From positions 1 through 6,797 of the forward strand of contig JAHAYB010000418.1 of the NCBI GenBank assembly GCA_018384835.1: DNA of 6,797 nt, in the 5' to 3' direction. The translations under genes and the position numbers were made by a program. The notes beneath the pieces were generated by a model. It was given only the letters and a program-made list of their open reading frames with translations, was not told the DNA's origin and ran no database searches. Origin of the DNA: Comamonas sp. GTDB lineage: Bacteria; Pseudomonadota; Gammaproteobacteria; Burkholderiales; Burkholderiaceae_C. Positions 1 to 6,797 of this stretch are shown here, piece by piece; position 1 is the first letter of the stretch; the number at the start of each line of letters is the position of its first letter.

Positions 1-662
1 GCCAGCGTGTTAGACAGCGCCTGGCCGTAGGTGTCGTGGAAGTGGCCGGAAATGTTGTCAATGTCGTAATGCGCTAGCGTGGCTTCAATAGCGCGGCGCA
101 CGGCCAGGGGTGTGCCTACGCCAATGGTGTCGGCCACATCGACGCGCTGCACGCCTATGCCCTTCATCAAGCCAGCCAGATAGCCCACTTGCTGGGGGGC
201 AATATCGCCTTCATAGGGGCAGCCTACGGTGCAGCTCATCGCGCCGCGCACGGCAACCCCGGCGGCCAGCGCTGCTTGCACCACGGGGGCGAAGCGTTCG
301 ATGCTTTCGGCAATGCTGCAATTGATGTTTTTCTGGCTAAAGGCTTCGCTGGCTGCGCCAAAGACAACGATTTCATCGGGCTTGCTCTCTAGCGCTGCTT
401 CAAAGCCCTTCATATTGGGGGTGAGTACGCTGTAGCGCACGCCCTCCTTACGCTGGATACCCGCCATCACCTCGGCGTTATCGCCCATTTGCGGAACCCA
501 TTTGGGGCTGACAAAGCTGGTGACTTCAATTTCCTTTAGCCCTGCTTCTTGCAGGCGTTGAACCAGCTCGATTTTGACGGCGGCAGGTACAGGCTGCTTT
601 TCGTTTTGCAGGCCATCGCGGGGGCCAACATCAATTAAGCGGACTTTAGTGGGGGTGCTCAT
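1..662 (-). CDS. liuE: Hydroxymethylglutaryl-CoA lyase (partial, C-terminus outside window)
   Basis: Cleaves (S)-3-hydroxy-3-methylglutaryl-CoA to acetyl-CoA and acetoacetate, the last step of leucine breakdown; a soluble, metal-dependent TIM-barrel enzyme (also named mvaB or hmgL). My translation from the ATG at 662-660 gives 220 full codons of an expected ~300. Seen: the N-terminal GPRDGLQNE motif with R15-D16, E46 in IEVTSFVSPKWVPQM, SCTVGCPYEG (143-152), and GHFHDTYGQA (206-215) with H207 and H209. From memory, these line up at a constant offset of 26 with human HMGCL R41, D42, E72, H233 and H235, so the catalytic and metal-binding set is intact as far as it is visible. The later loop with the active-site Cys (C266 in human) lies beyond position 1. 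The start is supported by an AGGAGA Shine-Dalgarno. It follows liuD on the same strand but across a 129 bp gap holding a terminator. Identification is very secure; only the end is missing. Confidence 0.96.
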   Translation of the reverse strand, partial: MSTPTKVRLIDVGPRDGLQNEKQPVPAAVKIELVQRLQEAGLKEIEVTSFVSPKWVPQMGDNAEVMAGIQRKEGVRYSVLTPNMKGFEAALESKPDEIVVFGAASEAFSQKNINCSIAESIERFAPVVQAALAAGVAVRGAMSCTVGCPYEGDIAPQQVGYLAGLMKGIGVQRVDVADTIGVGTPLAVRRAIEATLAHYDIDNISGHFHDTYGQALSNTL

Positions 663-668
663 AGTGGT

Positions 669-674
669 TCTCCT
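669..674 (-). promoter_or_regulatory. Ribosome binding site of liuE
   Basis: On the minus strand AGGAGA lies six bases before the ATG at 662-660. It is a near-perfect anti-16S match at normal spacing. It fixes the start of the HMG-CoA lyase and implies efficient independent translation initiation after the long gap from liuD. Confidence 0.85.
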
Positions 675-722
675 GGGTTGGGAGTGTGAAAAACTTAGGG
701 TGCGGCAACAAAGGCCATAAAC

Positions 723-760
723 AAAAAAGACGGGCTTGGAACATCAAGCCCAAGCCCGTC
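723..760 (-). terminator. Intrinsic (rho-independent) terminator after liuD
   Basis: On the minus strand a perfect 11 bp inverted repeat (arms 760-750 and 739-729, GACGGGCTTGG with CCAAGCCCGTC, 8 of 11 pairs G-C) encloses a 10 nt loop. It is followed at once by six T (728-723) and then GTTT. There is no T tract on the other side, so it acts only on transcripts going leftward. It begins 31 bases after the liuD stop and ends 60 bases before the liuE start, so it should end or weaken the upstream operon transcript before HMG-CoA lyase. The GGGCTTG word occurs twice in overlap in the 5' arm and loop, so a shorter 7 bp alternative pairing is also possible. Confidence 0.9.
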
Positions 761-791
761 GTGACTTCAGAGTTAGAGCTTTAAAGCGTAT

Positions 792-2804
792 TTATTCAGC
801 AAGCTGCAAGCGTAACAGCTCATCACCCTCAGCGACTTGGTCGCCGGGGGCAAACAGCAGCTCTTGCACTACGCCATCGGCGGGGGCGGCCACGGTGTGC
901 TCCATCTTCATGGCTTCCATCACGGCCAGGGGTTGGCCCTTGGTCACTGTGTCGCCCGCTTTCACGGCAAACGACACCACTTTGCCCGGCATGGGGGCGC
1001 TCAAGCGGCCCGCGTCACCCGCGCCTTGGCCGGCCTGGGCCAGCATGTCCAGCTCCACAATCTGGGTCGAGCCTCGGCGGCTAAACAGGTATTCCGTCTC
1101 GCCCAGGGCGTAGTTGAATACCACTTCGCGCTGCTGCCCATAGCGCAGGTCGATGCTGCCATCTTCGCGGGCGCTGATGCGCAGGGGCTGCAACGCGCCA
1201 TCGCCAATTTGCAGCAGCAAGCCGTTGCGCTGGTAGCGCAGCGTCGCCACTACAGACTGGCCTTGGTATTCCAAATCGACACGGCGGCTGGCAGCGCCGT
1301 GGGTGTGAAAGCCATCGGTGCGGCTGAATGGGTCGGCGCTTTGCTGGGCTTGTTCCGCCAGCACGGTTTGCGCCACGGCGGCGGCCACGGCCAGTTCCAG
1401 ACCAATTTTGTCTTGGTTGAACAGCACATCACGCTCGCGCTCAATCAGGGCGGTATCCAGCTTGGCCTGGGCAAAGGCATCACTGGCCAGCACATAGCGC
1501 AAGAACTGCACGTTGGTAGCCAGACCGACGATATGGGTCTGCGCCAACGCCGCATCCATGCGTGCCAAGGCTTGCTCACGGTCATCACCGCGCACGATGA
1601 GCTTGGCAATCATGCTGTCGTAGAAGGGGCTGATGGCATCGCCCTCGCGCACGCCGTCGTCAAAACGGATGTCGCTGCGCTCAAAGGCGCTGTGTACGGG
1701 CTTGCGGTAGTAGTGCAGCGTGCCGGTGGCGGGCAGGAATTGGTTGTCGGGGTTTTCCGCGCAGATACGCGCCTCGATGGCGTGGCCGATGATGCGCAGC
1801 TCGTCCTGACGCTTGGGCAGAGGCTGACCGCTGGCAACACGCAGTTGCCATTCCACCAAGTCTTCACCGGTGATGGCTTCGGTGACGGGGTGTTCCACCT
1901 GCAAGCGGGTGTTCATCTCCATGAAGTAGAACTTCATTTGCTCGGGGTGCTCGTAGCCGCCGGGCTGCTCAACGATAAATTCCACCGTACCAGCGCCTAC
2001 ATAGCCTACGGCTTTGGCAGCGGCTACGGCGGCCTCGCCCATTTGCTGGCGCAGCTCAGGGGTCATGCCTGGGGCGGGGGCTTCTTCCAGCACCTTCTGG
2101 TGGCGGCGCTGTACGGCGCAATCGCGCTCAAACAGATAAACGCAGTTGCCATGCGTGTCGCCAAACACCTGAATTTCAATGTGGCGTGGGCGCAAAACAT
2201 ATTTTTCGACTAGCACCGCGTCGTTACCAAAGCTGTTGATGGCTTCGCGCTTGCACGATTCCAGGGCGCTGGCGAAGTCTTCGCTTTTTTCGACCAAGCG
2301 CATGCCCTTGCCGCCGCCGCCTGCGCTGGCTTTAATCAGCACGGGGTAGCCAATGGAGTCGGCCTCGCGCTGCAACAGGGCGGGGTCTTGGTCTTCACCC
2401 TGGTAGCCGGGCACTAGGGGCACACCGGCTTTGTCCATCAGGCGCTTGGATTCGGCTTTCAAGCCCATCGCCAAAATAGCGCTGGCGGGCGGGCCGATAA
2501 ACACCACGCCCGCCTGGGCGCAGGCCTTGGCGAAGTCTTCGTTTTCTGACAAAAAGCCATAGCCAGGGTGGATGGCCTCAGCACCGGTGGCCTTGGCCGC
2601 GTCAATGATGCGCTGCCATTGCAAATAGCTGTCCTTGGGGGCGCTGCCGCCAATGTGGATGGCCTCATCACAGGCGACCACATGCTTGGCATCGGCATCC
2701 GCATCGGAATACACGGCCACGGTCTGCACACCCAGGCGGCGGGCGGTGGCGGCTACGCGGCAGGCGATTTCACCGCGATTAGCAATCAGGATTTTCTTAA
2801 ACAT
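792..2804 (-). CDS. liuD: 3-methylcrotonyl-CoA carboxylase, biotin-containing alpha subunit
   Basis: Catalyses ATP- and bicarbonate-dependent carboxylation of its own biotin and hands CO2 to LiuB, which carboxylates 3-methylcrotonyl-CoA to 3-methylglutaconyl-CoA; cytosolic (alpha6-beta6 in the characterised Pseudomonas enzyme). It has 670 residues, normal for the family. Domains: biotin carboxylase N-terminal fold from KILIANRGEIA (4-14); ATP-grasp with glycine loop AGGGGKGM (161-168), RRHQK (233-237), and the catalytic strand MEMNTRLQVEHPVTE with E296, N298, R300; carboxylase C-terminal domain with HAIEARICAE (341-350); a poorly conserved linking domain about 470-590; and a biotinyl domain from APMPGKVV (603-610) with AMKM (631-634), biotin on K633. 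I chose the ATG at 2804 because the conserved N-terminus starts there and a GAGG ribosome site precedes it. A longer frame opens at 2948 but overlaps liuC with no homologous residues. The assignment to MCC rather than propionyl- or geranyl-CoA carboxylase rests on the liuB/liuC/liuE neighbours. Confidence 0.96.
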   Translation of the reverse strand: MFKKILIANRGEIACRVAATARRLGVQTVAVYSDADADAKHVVACDEAIHIGGSAPKDSYLQWQRIIDAAKATGAEAIHPGYGFLSENEDFAKACAQAGVVFIGPPASAILAMGLKAESKRLMDKAGVPLVPGYQGEDQDPALLQREADSIGYPVLIKASAGGGGKGMRLVEKSEDFASALESCKREAINSFGNDAVLVEKYVLRPRHIEIQVFGDTHGNCVYLFERDCAVQRRHQKVLEEAPAPGMTPELRQQMGEAAVAAAKAVGYVGAGTVEFIVEQPGGYEHPEQMKFYFMEMNTRLQVEHPVTEAITGEDLVEWQLRVASGQPLPKRQDELRIIGHAIEARICAENPDNQFLPATGTLHYYRKPVHSAFERSDIRFDDGVREGDAISPFYDSMIAKLIVRGDDREQALARMDAALAQTHIVGLATNVQFLRYVLASDAFAQAKLDTALIERERDVLFNQDKIGLELAVAAAVAQTVLAEQAQQSADPFSRTDGFHTHGAASRRVDLEYQGQSVVATLRYQRNGLLLQIGDGALQPLRISAREDGSIDLRYGQQREVVFNYALGETEYLFSRRGSTQIVELDMLAQAGQGAGDAGRLSAPMPGKVVSFAVKAGDTVTKGQPLAVMEAMKMEHTVAAPADGVVQELLFAPGDQVAEGDELLRLQLAE

Positions 2805-2810
2805 TTCTTG

Positions 2811-2816
2811 CCTCAC
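2811..2816 (-). promoter_or_regulatory. Ribosome binding site deciding the liuD start
   Basis: On the minus strand GTGAGG ends six bases before the ATG at 2804-2802. Its GAGG core and spacing support this start over the in-frame ATG at 2948, which would add 48 residues read out of frame through the liuC 3' end. Confidence 0.75.
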
Positions 2817-2841
2817 AAATTCTTTCAATGCGCAGTTGCGC

Positions 2842-2877
2842 TTAACCCGGCTATGAACCCAGCCATTAACCCAACCA
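2842..2877 (-). repeat. Imperfect 3 x 12 bp tandem repeat across the liuC stop codon
   Basis: Three abutting 12 bp units (2866-2877, 2854-2865, 2842-2853) match each other at 9 to 10 of 12 positions. In liuC reading phase the consensus is TGG-YTG-GGT-TAA. The first unit encodes the last residues Trp-Leu-Gly and the TAA stop of liuC. The second reads Trp-Leu-Gly-Ser. The third begins with TAG and ends with TAA. The repeat therefore looks like duplications of the gene's own last four codons into the spacer before liuD. No function can be read from it. Confidence 0.75.
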
Positions 2878-3648
2878 ATTGGGCTTGCGCTTTTGCAGGA
2901 AGGACTGCACGCCTTCCTTGCCCTCAGCACTGGCGCGGATGTCGGCAATGCTTTCTACAGTGCGGGCGGTGAGCGCGGCGGTCATTTCGCGCTCGGCCAC
3001 GTCTTGCACCAGGCGCTTGCAGGCGCGCACGGCGGCGGGGCCAGCGGATAGCAGGTTTTTTAGCAGGCCATCAACGGCAGCATCTAAATCGTCCGCCGCG
3101 ACTAATTGGTGGATAAAGCCAATGCGCAGCGCCTCTTGCGCGTCAAAACGCTCGCCGGTCAGGAAGTAGCGGTGACCAGCACGCGCACCCATCGCCCGCA
3201 GCACGTAGGGGGCAATCGTGGCGGGGATAAGGCCAATCTTTACTTCCGATAGGCAAAAGCCCGCCGATTCCACCGCCACCGCCATATCGCAAGCCGAGAC
3301 CAGCCCCATGCCACCGGCATAGACATCGCCCTGAATGCGGGCAATGGTGGGGTGGGGACAGCGGTAAATCGTCTCTAGCATGGCGGCCAGCTTGCCCGCG
3401 TCGGCAATGTTTTCTTCGCGGGTGTAGTCGGCCATTTCGCGCATCCAGTTCAGGTTGCCACCGGCGCAAAAGGCTTTGCCCTCTGCGGCCAGTACCACGG
3501 CGCGTACATCGTCGCGCTGGCTGACGGCGGCAAACGCGGCGGTGATTTCGGCAATCACCACATCGCTAAAGGCGTTGCGGATTTCAGGCTGGCTCAGGGT
3601 GATGGTGGCTACGCCAGCATTCACTTGGGTAATCACAGCACGGGTCAT
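2866..3648 (-). CDS. liuC: Methylglutaconyl-CoA hydratase (enoyl-CoA hydratase/isomerase family)
   Basis: Hydrates 3-methylglutaconyl-CoA to HMG-CoA between the carboxylase and the lyase; cytosolic, crotonase fold, 260 residues, a full-length family member. Seen: the first oxyanion-hole segment GKAFCAGGNLNWM (57-69) and the second, GDVYAGGMGLVSACD (107-121), then FCLSEVKIGLIPATIAPYV (131-149). Aligned by eye to rat mitochondrial enoyl-CoA hydratase, the second catalytic Glu (E164) corresponds to E135, while the first (E144) is replaced by G115. As I recall, bacterial LiuC proteins share this Gly together with the FCLSEV-IGL-PA signature, so I read it as a subfamily trait and not damage. The start ATG at 3648 has an AAAGGA ribosome site at 3660-3655. 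It sits 32 bp after liuB and 61 bp before liuD, in the conserved B-C-D order, which is the main reason for preferring this role over a general fatty-acid hydratase. Confidence 0.92.
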   Translation of the reverse strand: MTRAVITQVNAGVATITLSQPEIRNAFSDVVIAEITAAFAAVSQRDDVRAVVLAAEGKAFCAGGNLNWMREMADYTREENIADAGKLAAMLETIYRCPHPTIARIQGDVYAGGMGLVSACDMAVAVESAGFCLSEVKIGLIPATIAPYVLRAMGARAGHRYFLTGERFDAQEALRIGFIHQLVAADDLDAAVDGLLKNLLSAGPAAVRACKRLVQDVAEREMTAALTARTVESIADIRASAEGKEGVQSFLQKRKPNWLG

Positions 3649-3654
3649 GATGAT

Positions 3655-3660
3655 TCCTTT
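3655..3660 (-). promoter_or_regulatory. Ribosome binding site of liuC
   Basis: On the minus strand AAAGGA lies six bases before the liuC ATG (3648-3646), inside the 32 bp gap after the liuB stop. It supports the chosen start and independent initiation without translational coupling. Confidence 0.75.
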
Positions 3661-3680
3661 GGATTCTTTGCCCTGCCCGC

Positions 3681-5282
3681 TTACATGCGGAACAGGCCGA
3701 ACTTGGTGTCTTCAATCGGCGCGTTGCGTGTGGTAGCCAAGCCCAGCGCCAGCACGCGGCGGGTGTCGGCAGGGTCAATGACACCGTCGTCCCACAGGCG
3801 GGCGCTGGCGTAGTAAGGGTGGCCTTGCTCTTCGTACTGATCGCGAATGGGGGCTTTGAAGGCTTCTTCTTCCTCAGCGCTCCAGTTACCGCCCTTGGCT
3901 TCGATGCCGTCACGCTTAACGGTGGCCAGCACGCTGGCAGCTTGCTCCCCGCCCATCACGGAGATACGCGCATTCGGCCACATCCACAAGAAGCGCGGGC
4001 TGTAAGCGCGGCCACACATGCCGTAGTTGCCTGCGCCAAAGCTGCCGCCAATGATGACGGTGAATTTGGGCACGCTGGCCGTGGCCACTGCCGTCACCAG
4101 CTTGGCACCGTGGCGGGCAATGCCTTCGTTTTCGTACTTGCGCCCCACCATAAAGCCGGTGATGTTCTGCAAGAACACCAGCGGAATCTTGCGCTGGCAG
4201 CACAGTTCGATAAAGTGCGCCCCCTTCTGCGCCGACTCGCTAAACAGAATGCCGTTGTTGGCAATGATGCCCACTTGCATCCCCTCGATATGGGCAAAGC
4301 CGCAGACCAAGGTGGTGCCAAAGCGCGACTTGAATTCGTCAAACTGGCTGCCATCAACGATGCGGATGATGATTTCACGCACATCAAAGGGCTTGCGCGT
4401 GTCGGTGGGAATCACGCCGTACAACTCCTTGGCCTTGAACAGCGGGGGCTGGGGCGCAATGTCGGCAGGGTTGCCAGCCTTGCCCTTGTTCAGGTGAGAG
4501 ACGGCTTTGCGCGCCAGTGCCAGGGCGTGCAAATCGTTTTCTGCCAGATGGTCGGCCACGCCAGACAAACGGGTGTGCACATCACCGCCGCCCAAGTCTT
4601 CAGCGCTGACCACTTCCCCGGTGGCGGCCTTCACCAGTGGAGGGCCACCCAGGAAAATCGTGCCCTGGTTTTTCACGATGATGGATTCATCACTCATGGC
4701 GGGCACGTAAGCGCCGCCCGCCGTGCAGCTACCCATGACCACGGCAATCTGGGCAATGCCTTGGGCGCTCATATTCGCCTGGTTGTAGAAGATGCGGCCA
4801 AAGTGGTCACGGTCGGGGAAGACATCGTCTTGGTTGGGCAGGTTGGCACCGCCCGAATCGACCAGATAGATACAGGGCAGCTTGTTTTGTTGGGCAATTT
4901 CCTGGGCGCGTAGGTGCTTCTTCACCGTCATGGGGTAGTAGGTGCCGCCTTTAACGGTGGCATCGTTACACACCACCATGCAGTCGATGCCGGCCACGCG
5001 GCCAATGCCAGCAATCAGGCCAGCGCCGGGGGCATCGTTGTTGTACATATTCAGCGCGGCCAGGGGGGCTACTTCCAAAAAGGGCGAGCCGGGGTCTAGC
5101 AATTGCTGCACCCGGTCACGCGGCAGCAGCTTGCCACGCGCTAGATGCTTGGCGCGGGCGTTGTCGCCGCCGCCTTGAGCGATTTTTTCGCATTGGGCGC
5201 GTAGGTCATCGACCAAAGCCTGCATCGCGGCGGCGTTGGCCTGAAAGTCCGCCGAGCGCGGATTGAGTTTGCTGGTGCTCAT
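3681..5282 (-). CDS. liuB: 3-methylcrotonyl-CoA carboxylase, carboxyltransferase beta subunit
   Basis: Transfers the carboxyl group from biotin on LiuD to the gamma carbon of 3-methylcrotonyl-CoA. It has 533 residues, the usual MCC beta length, with two crotonase-like carboxyltransferase halves. Seen: N-terminal half with [13 protein letters not shown] (46-58), [20 protein letters not shown] (141-160) and the oxyanion-type loop [17 protein letters not shown] (183-199); C-terminal half with [14 protein letters not shown] (321-334), [14 protein letters not shown] (371-384) and [20 protein letters not shown] (412-431), a second glycine-rich oxyanion loop. The SGGANLP and [13 protein letters not shown] blocks are, from memory, typical of methylcrotonyl-CoA carboxylase and related geranyl-CoA carboxylases and separate it from propionyl-CoA carboxylase beta. 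The geranyl-CoA (atuC) alternative is disfavoured by the adjacent HMG-CoA lyase and liuC. The start ATG has a strong AAAGGAGA ribosome site. It lies 63 bp after the synthetase gene on the same strand, probably in one transcript. Confidence 0.96.
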   Translation of the reverse strand: MSTSKLNPRSADFQANAAAMQALVDDLRAQCEKIAQGGGDNARAKHLARGKLLPRDRVQQLLDPGSPFLEVAPLAALNMYNNDAPGAGLIAGIGRVAGIDCMVVCNDATVKGGTYYPMTVKKHLRAQEIAQQNKLPCIYLVDSGGANLPNQDDVFPDRDHFGRIFYNQANMSAQGIAQIAVVMGSCTAGGAYVPAMSDESIIVKNQGTIFLGGPPLVKAATGEVVSAEDLGGGDVHTRLSGVADHLAENDLHALALARKAVSHLNKGKAGNPADIAPQPPLFKAKELYGVIPTDTRKPFDVREIIIRIVDGSQFDEFKSRFGTTLVCGFAHIEGMQVGIIANNGILFSESAQKGAHFIELCCQRKIPLVFLQNITGFMVGRKYENEGIARHGAKLVTAVATASVPKFTVIIGGSFGAGNYGMCGRAYSPRFLWMWPNARISVMGGEQAASVLATVKRDGIEAKGGNWSAEEEEAFKAPIRDQYEEQGHPYYASARLWDDGVIDPADTRRVLALGLATTRNAPIEDTKFGLFRM

Positions 5283-5345
5283 GCTCTGAGTCTCCTTTCG
5301 TTGGATGAATAAGGTGCAGTTATGCAGTGATGTACGGTGCTGGTT
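5283..5345 (-). other. Synthetase-liuB intergenic spacer
   Basis: This 63 bp spacer holds the liuB ribosome binding site next to the liuB start. I find no terminator hairpin and no credible -35/-10 pair on the minus strand, which favours cotranscription of the synthetase and liuB. A short direct repeat TGCAGT (5315-5320 and 5323-5328) is present but is too short to interpret. Confidence 0.55.
5291..5298 (-). promoter_or_regulatory. Ribosome binding site of liuB
   Basis: On the minus strand AAAGGAGA ends eight bases before the ATG at 5282-5280. It is the strongest Shine-Dalgarno of the cluster together with that of liuE, and it fixes the liuB start. Confidence 0.85.
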
Positions 5346-6797
5346 TTATGCGGTCTGTGCGGCTTGCAGTTGCAGCTGCTCCATCACCGCTTCACGGATT
5401 TTGAATTTCTGAATCTTGCCCGTCACCGTCATGGGGAACTCGCTGACGAACTGGATATAGCGCGGCACTTTGTAATGCGCGATTTGGCCTTTGCAAAATT
5501 CGCGGACTTCTTCTTCCGTCAGGCTCTGGCCGGGCTTGGTAATAATCCAGGCGCATAGCTCTTCGCCGTAGCGGGTGTCGGGCACGCCAACCACTTGCAC
5601 GTCCTGAACTTTAGGGTGGCGATACAAAAATTCTTCAATCTCGCGCGGGTAGAGGTTCTCGCCACCGCGAATCACCATGTCTTTGATGCGCCCGACGATG
5701 TTCACATAGCCCTCGGTATCCATAGTGGCCAAGTCGCCAGTGTGCATAAAGCCGTCTTCATCAATGGCTTCGCGGGTGAGTGCGGCATCGCCCCAATAGC
5801 CGTGCATGACGGAGTAGCCCTTGGTACACAGCTCGCCGGATACGCCGGGGGCAACCACTTCGCCAGTGTCGGGGTCAACGATTTTTACTTCCAGATGCGG
5901 CTGCACCAGGCCGACGGTGGAGACGCGCTTGTCCAGCGGCGTATCGGTGCTGCTTTGGCAGCTGACGGGGCTGGTTTCGGTCATGCCGTAGGCGATAGTG
6001 ACTTCGGTCATGTGCATATCGGCCTGGACGCGCTTCATGACTTCAATCGGGCAGGGGCTGCCAGCCATGATGCCGGTGCGTAGCGTCGAGAGGTCAAACT
6101 CTTTGAAGCGCGGATGGTCTAGCTCGGCAATGAACATGGTGGGCACGCCGTGCAGACCGGTGCATTTTTCGGCCTCTACCGTCTCTAGCACCAGCAGGGG
6201 GTCAAAACCATCATTGGGATAGACGATGGTGCTGCCGTGGGTAAAGCAGGCCAGATTGCCCAGCACCATGCCAAAGCAGTGGTACAGCGGCACGGGGATG
6301 CACAGGCGGTCTTGCTCGGTGAGCTTCATGCACTCGCCGATGAAGAAGCCGTTGTTCAAAATGTTGCGATGCGTCAGCGTTGCGCCTTTGGGGAAGCCGG
6401 TGGTGCCGCTGGTGAACTGGATGTTGATGGGGTCAGTGTTCTTCAGCGTGGCGGCGATTTGGTCGATTCGGGCATCGTCAGGCTGGCCACGCTCCATCAG
6501 GTCAGAAAAGCGCAACATGCCGGGCTGGTTCTCGCCTTGGCCAGCCACGTCAATCCAAACCACAGAGCGCAAGCTGGGCAGGCGCTTGGAGGCCAGCATG
6601 GTGGGCATACACATATTCAGCTCGGGAGCCAGTTCGCGCAACATGCCCAAGTAATCGCTGGTTTTAAAGCTAGGCATAGTCACCAGCGCTTTGCAACCGA
6701 CTTTATTGAGGGCGTATTCCACCTCTGCCGTGCGGTAGGCGGGGTTGATGTTGACCAACACCAAGCCCACTTGGGCGGTAGCCAATTGCATCAACAC
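5346..6797 (-). CDS. AMP-forming acyl-CoA synthetase (partial, N-terminus outside window)
   Basis: Activates a carboxylic acid to its CoA thioester through an acyl-adenylate. The visible 483 residues lack roughly the first 70-90 of a ~560-residue enzyme; the first codon in the window (GTG at 6797) is an internal valine, not a start. Motifs, numbered in the fragment: [14 protein letters not shown] (17-30); phosphate-binding loop [16 protein letters not shown] (128-143); [11 protein letters not shown] (170-180); adenine-site YGMTE (270-274); ribose-binding HTGD (352-355); hinge [20 protein letters not shown] (369-388); and C-terminal [14 protein letters not shown] (455-468) with the catalytic lysine K461. 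All ANL-superfamily elements after the missing N-terminus are present, so it should be active. Substrate cannot be read from motifs; the medium-chain-type body and the liu context suggest isovalerate or another short branched acid. Its stop lies 63 bp before liuB, consistent with cotranscription. Confidence 0.93.
   Translation of the reverse strand: MLMQLATAQVGLVLVNINPAYRTAEVEYALNKVGCKALVTMPSFKTSDYLGMLRELAPELNMCMPTMLASKRLPSLRSVVWIDVAGQGENQPGMLRFSDLMERGQPDDARIDQIAATLKNTDPINIQFTSGTTGFPKGATLTHRNILNNGFFIGECMKLTEQDRLCIPVPLYHCFGMVLGNLACFTHGSTIVYPNDGFDPLLVLETVEAEKCTGLHGVPTMFIAELDHPRFKEFDLSTLRTGIMAGSPCPIEVMKRVQADMHMTEVTIAYGMTETSPVSCQSSTDTPLDKRVSTVGLVQPHLEVKIVDPDTGEVVAPGVSGELCTKGYSVMHGYWGDAALTREAIDEDGFMHTGDLATMDTEGYVNIVGRIKDMVIRGGENLYPREIEEFLYRHPKVQDVQVVGVPDTRYGEELCAWIITKPGQSLTEEEVREFCKGQIAHYKVPRYIQFVSEFPMTVTGKIQKFKIREAVMEQLQLQAAQTA

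Larger units (their letters stand above)
663..791 (-). other. liuD-liuE intergenic region
   Basis: This 129 bp gap is the longest in the window. It holds the terminator hairpin and the liuE ribosome binding site. If the terminator is efficient, a liuE promoter should lie in the 60 bases 663-722. The best candidate I find on the minus strand is TTTATG (721-716), an 18 base spacer and TAAGTT (697-692). Each hexamer matches only 3 of 6 sigma-70 consensus positions, so I do not call it a promoter. No ORF or operator-like palindrome other than the terminator is visible. Confidence 0.6.

Noticed and set aside
837..2213. Long plus-strand open frame of 458 codons opposite liuD
   Set aside because: It is antisense to a fully conserved biotin carboxylase. 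Its His/Gly/Ala-rich translation is the usual shadow of GC-biased codons, and it has no recognisable domain.
2830..2841. Small palindrome GCGCAGTTGCGC in the liuC-liuD spacer
   Set aside because: The two-base centre leaves at most a four-pair stem with a four-base loop and no T tract. It is too weak for a terminator and has no operator resemblance.
2805..2948. 48-codon N-terminal extension of liuD from an upstream in-frame ATG
   Set aside because: It overlaps the 3' end of liuC in another frame and its residues do not resemble a carboxylase N-terminus. The conserved MFKKILIANRGE start with a GAGG site is at 2804.
3819..4913. Plus-strand open frame of 364 codons opposite liuB
   Set aside because: It is a shadow frame over the conserved carboxyltransferase with low-complexity His/Ala/Gly composition and no family resemblance.
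5315..5328. Direct repeat TGCAGT, eight bases apart, before liuB
   Set aside because: Six-base words recur easily by chance; no promoter is nearby and there is no known LiuR-like palindrome to support an operator.
5595..6083. Plus-strand open frame of 162 codons opposite the acyl-CoA synthetase
   Set aside because: It lies wholly antisense to the conserved ANL motifs and has no domain signal of its own.
1..6797. Search for mobile elements, CRISPR arrays, tRNA/rRNA genes or a novel system
   Set aside because: The window is filled end to end by intact metabolic genes of one pathway. No terminal inverted repeats, spaced direct repeats, tRNA cloverleaf or unrecognised large gene was seen.

Overview
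The window is a stretch of a leucine/isovalerate degradation (liu-type) operon. All genes lie on the minus strand and are packed head to tail. The high G+C content by eye, the gene content and the protein signatures fit a betaproteobacterium of the Burkholderiales, most likely Comamonadaceae. That assignment is an inference from style and gene order, not from a marker gene.

In the direction of transcription (right to left) the layout is: the C-terminal part of an AMP-forming acyl-CoA synthetase (5346-6797, 5' end outside the window); liuB, the carboxyltransferase (beta) subunit of 3-methylcrotonyl-CoA carboxylase (3681-5282); liuC, a methylglutaconyl-CoA hydratase of the crotonase fold (2866-3648); liuD, the biotin-carrying alpha subunit of the same carboxylase (792-2804); and the first 220 codons of liuE, hydroxymethylglutaryl-CoA lyase (1-662, 3' end outside the window). 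Gaps are 63, 32, 61 and 129 bp. No gene-free stretch exceeds 300 bp, and nothing credible is encoded on the plus strand.

Together the enzymes run the lower leucine pathway. 3-methylcrotonyl-CoA is carboxylated by LiuD-LiuB to 3-methylglutaconyl-CoA, hydrated by LiuC to HMG-CoA, and cleaved by LiuE to acetyl-CoA and acetoacetate. The acyl-CoA synthetase may feed free branched-chain acids into the route. The isovaleryl-CoA dehydrogenase (liuA) and a LiuR-type regulator are not in the window and would be expected upstream, beyond position 6797.

I see no previously undescribed system here. The main points for a second look are a textbook intrinsic terminator between liuD and liuE, which splits what otherwise looks like one operon; an in-phase 3 x 12 bp tandem repeat made from the last four codons of liuC, including the stop; and a short extra loop in the biotin carboxylase domain of LiuD.
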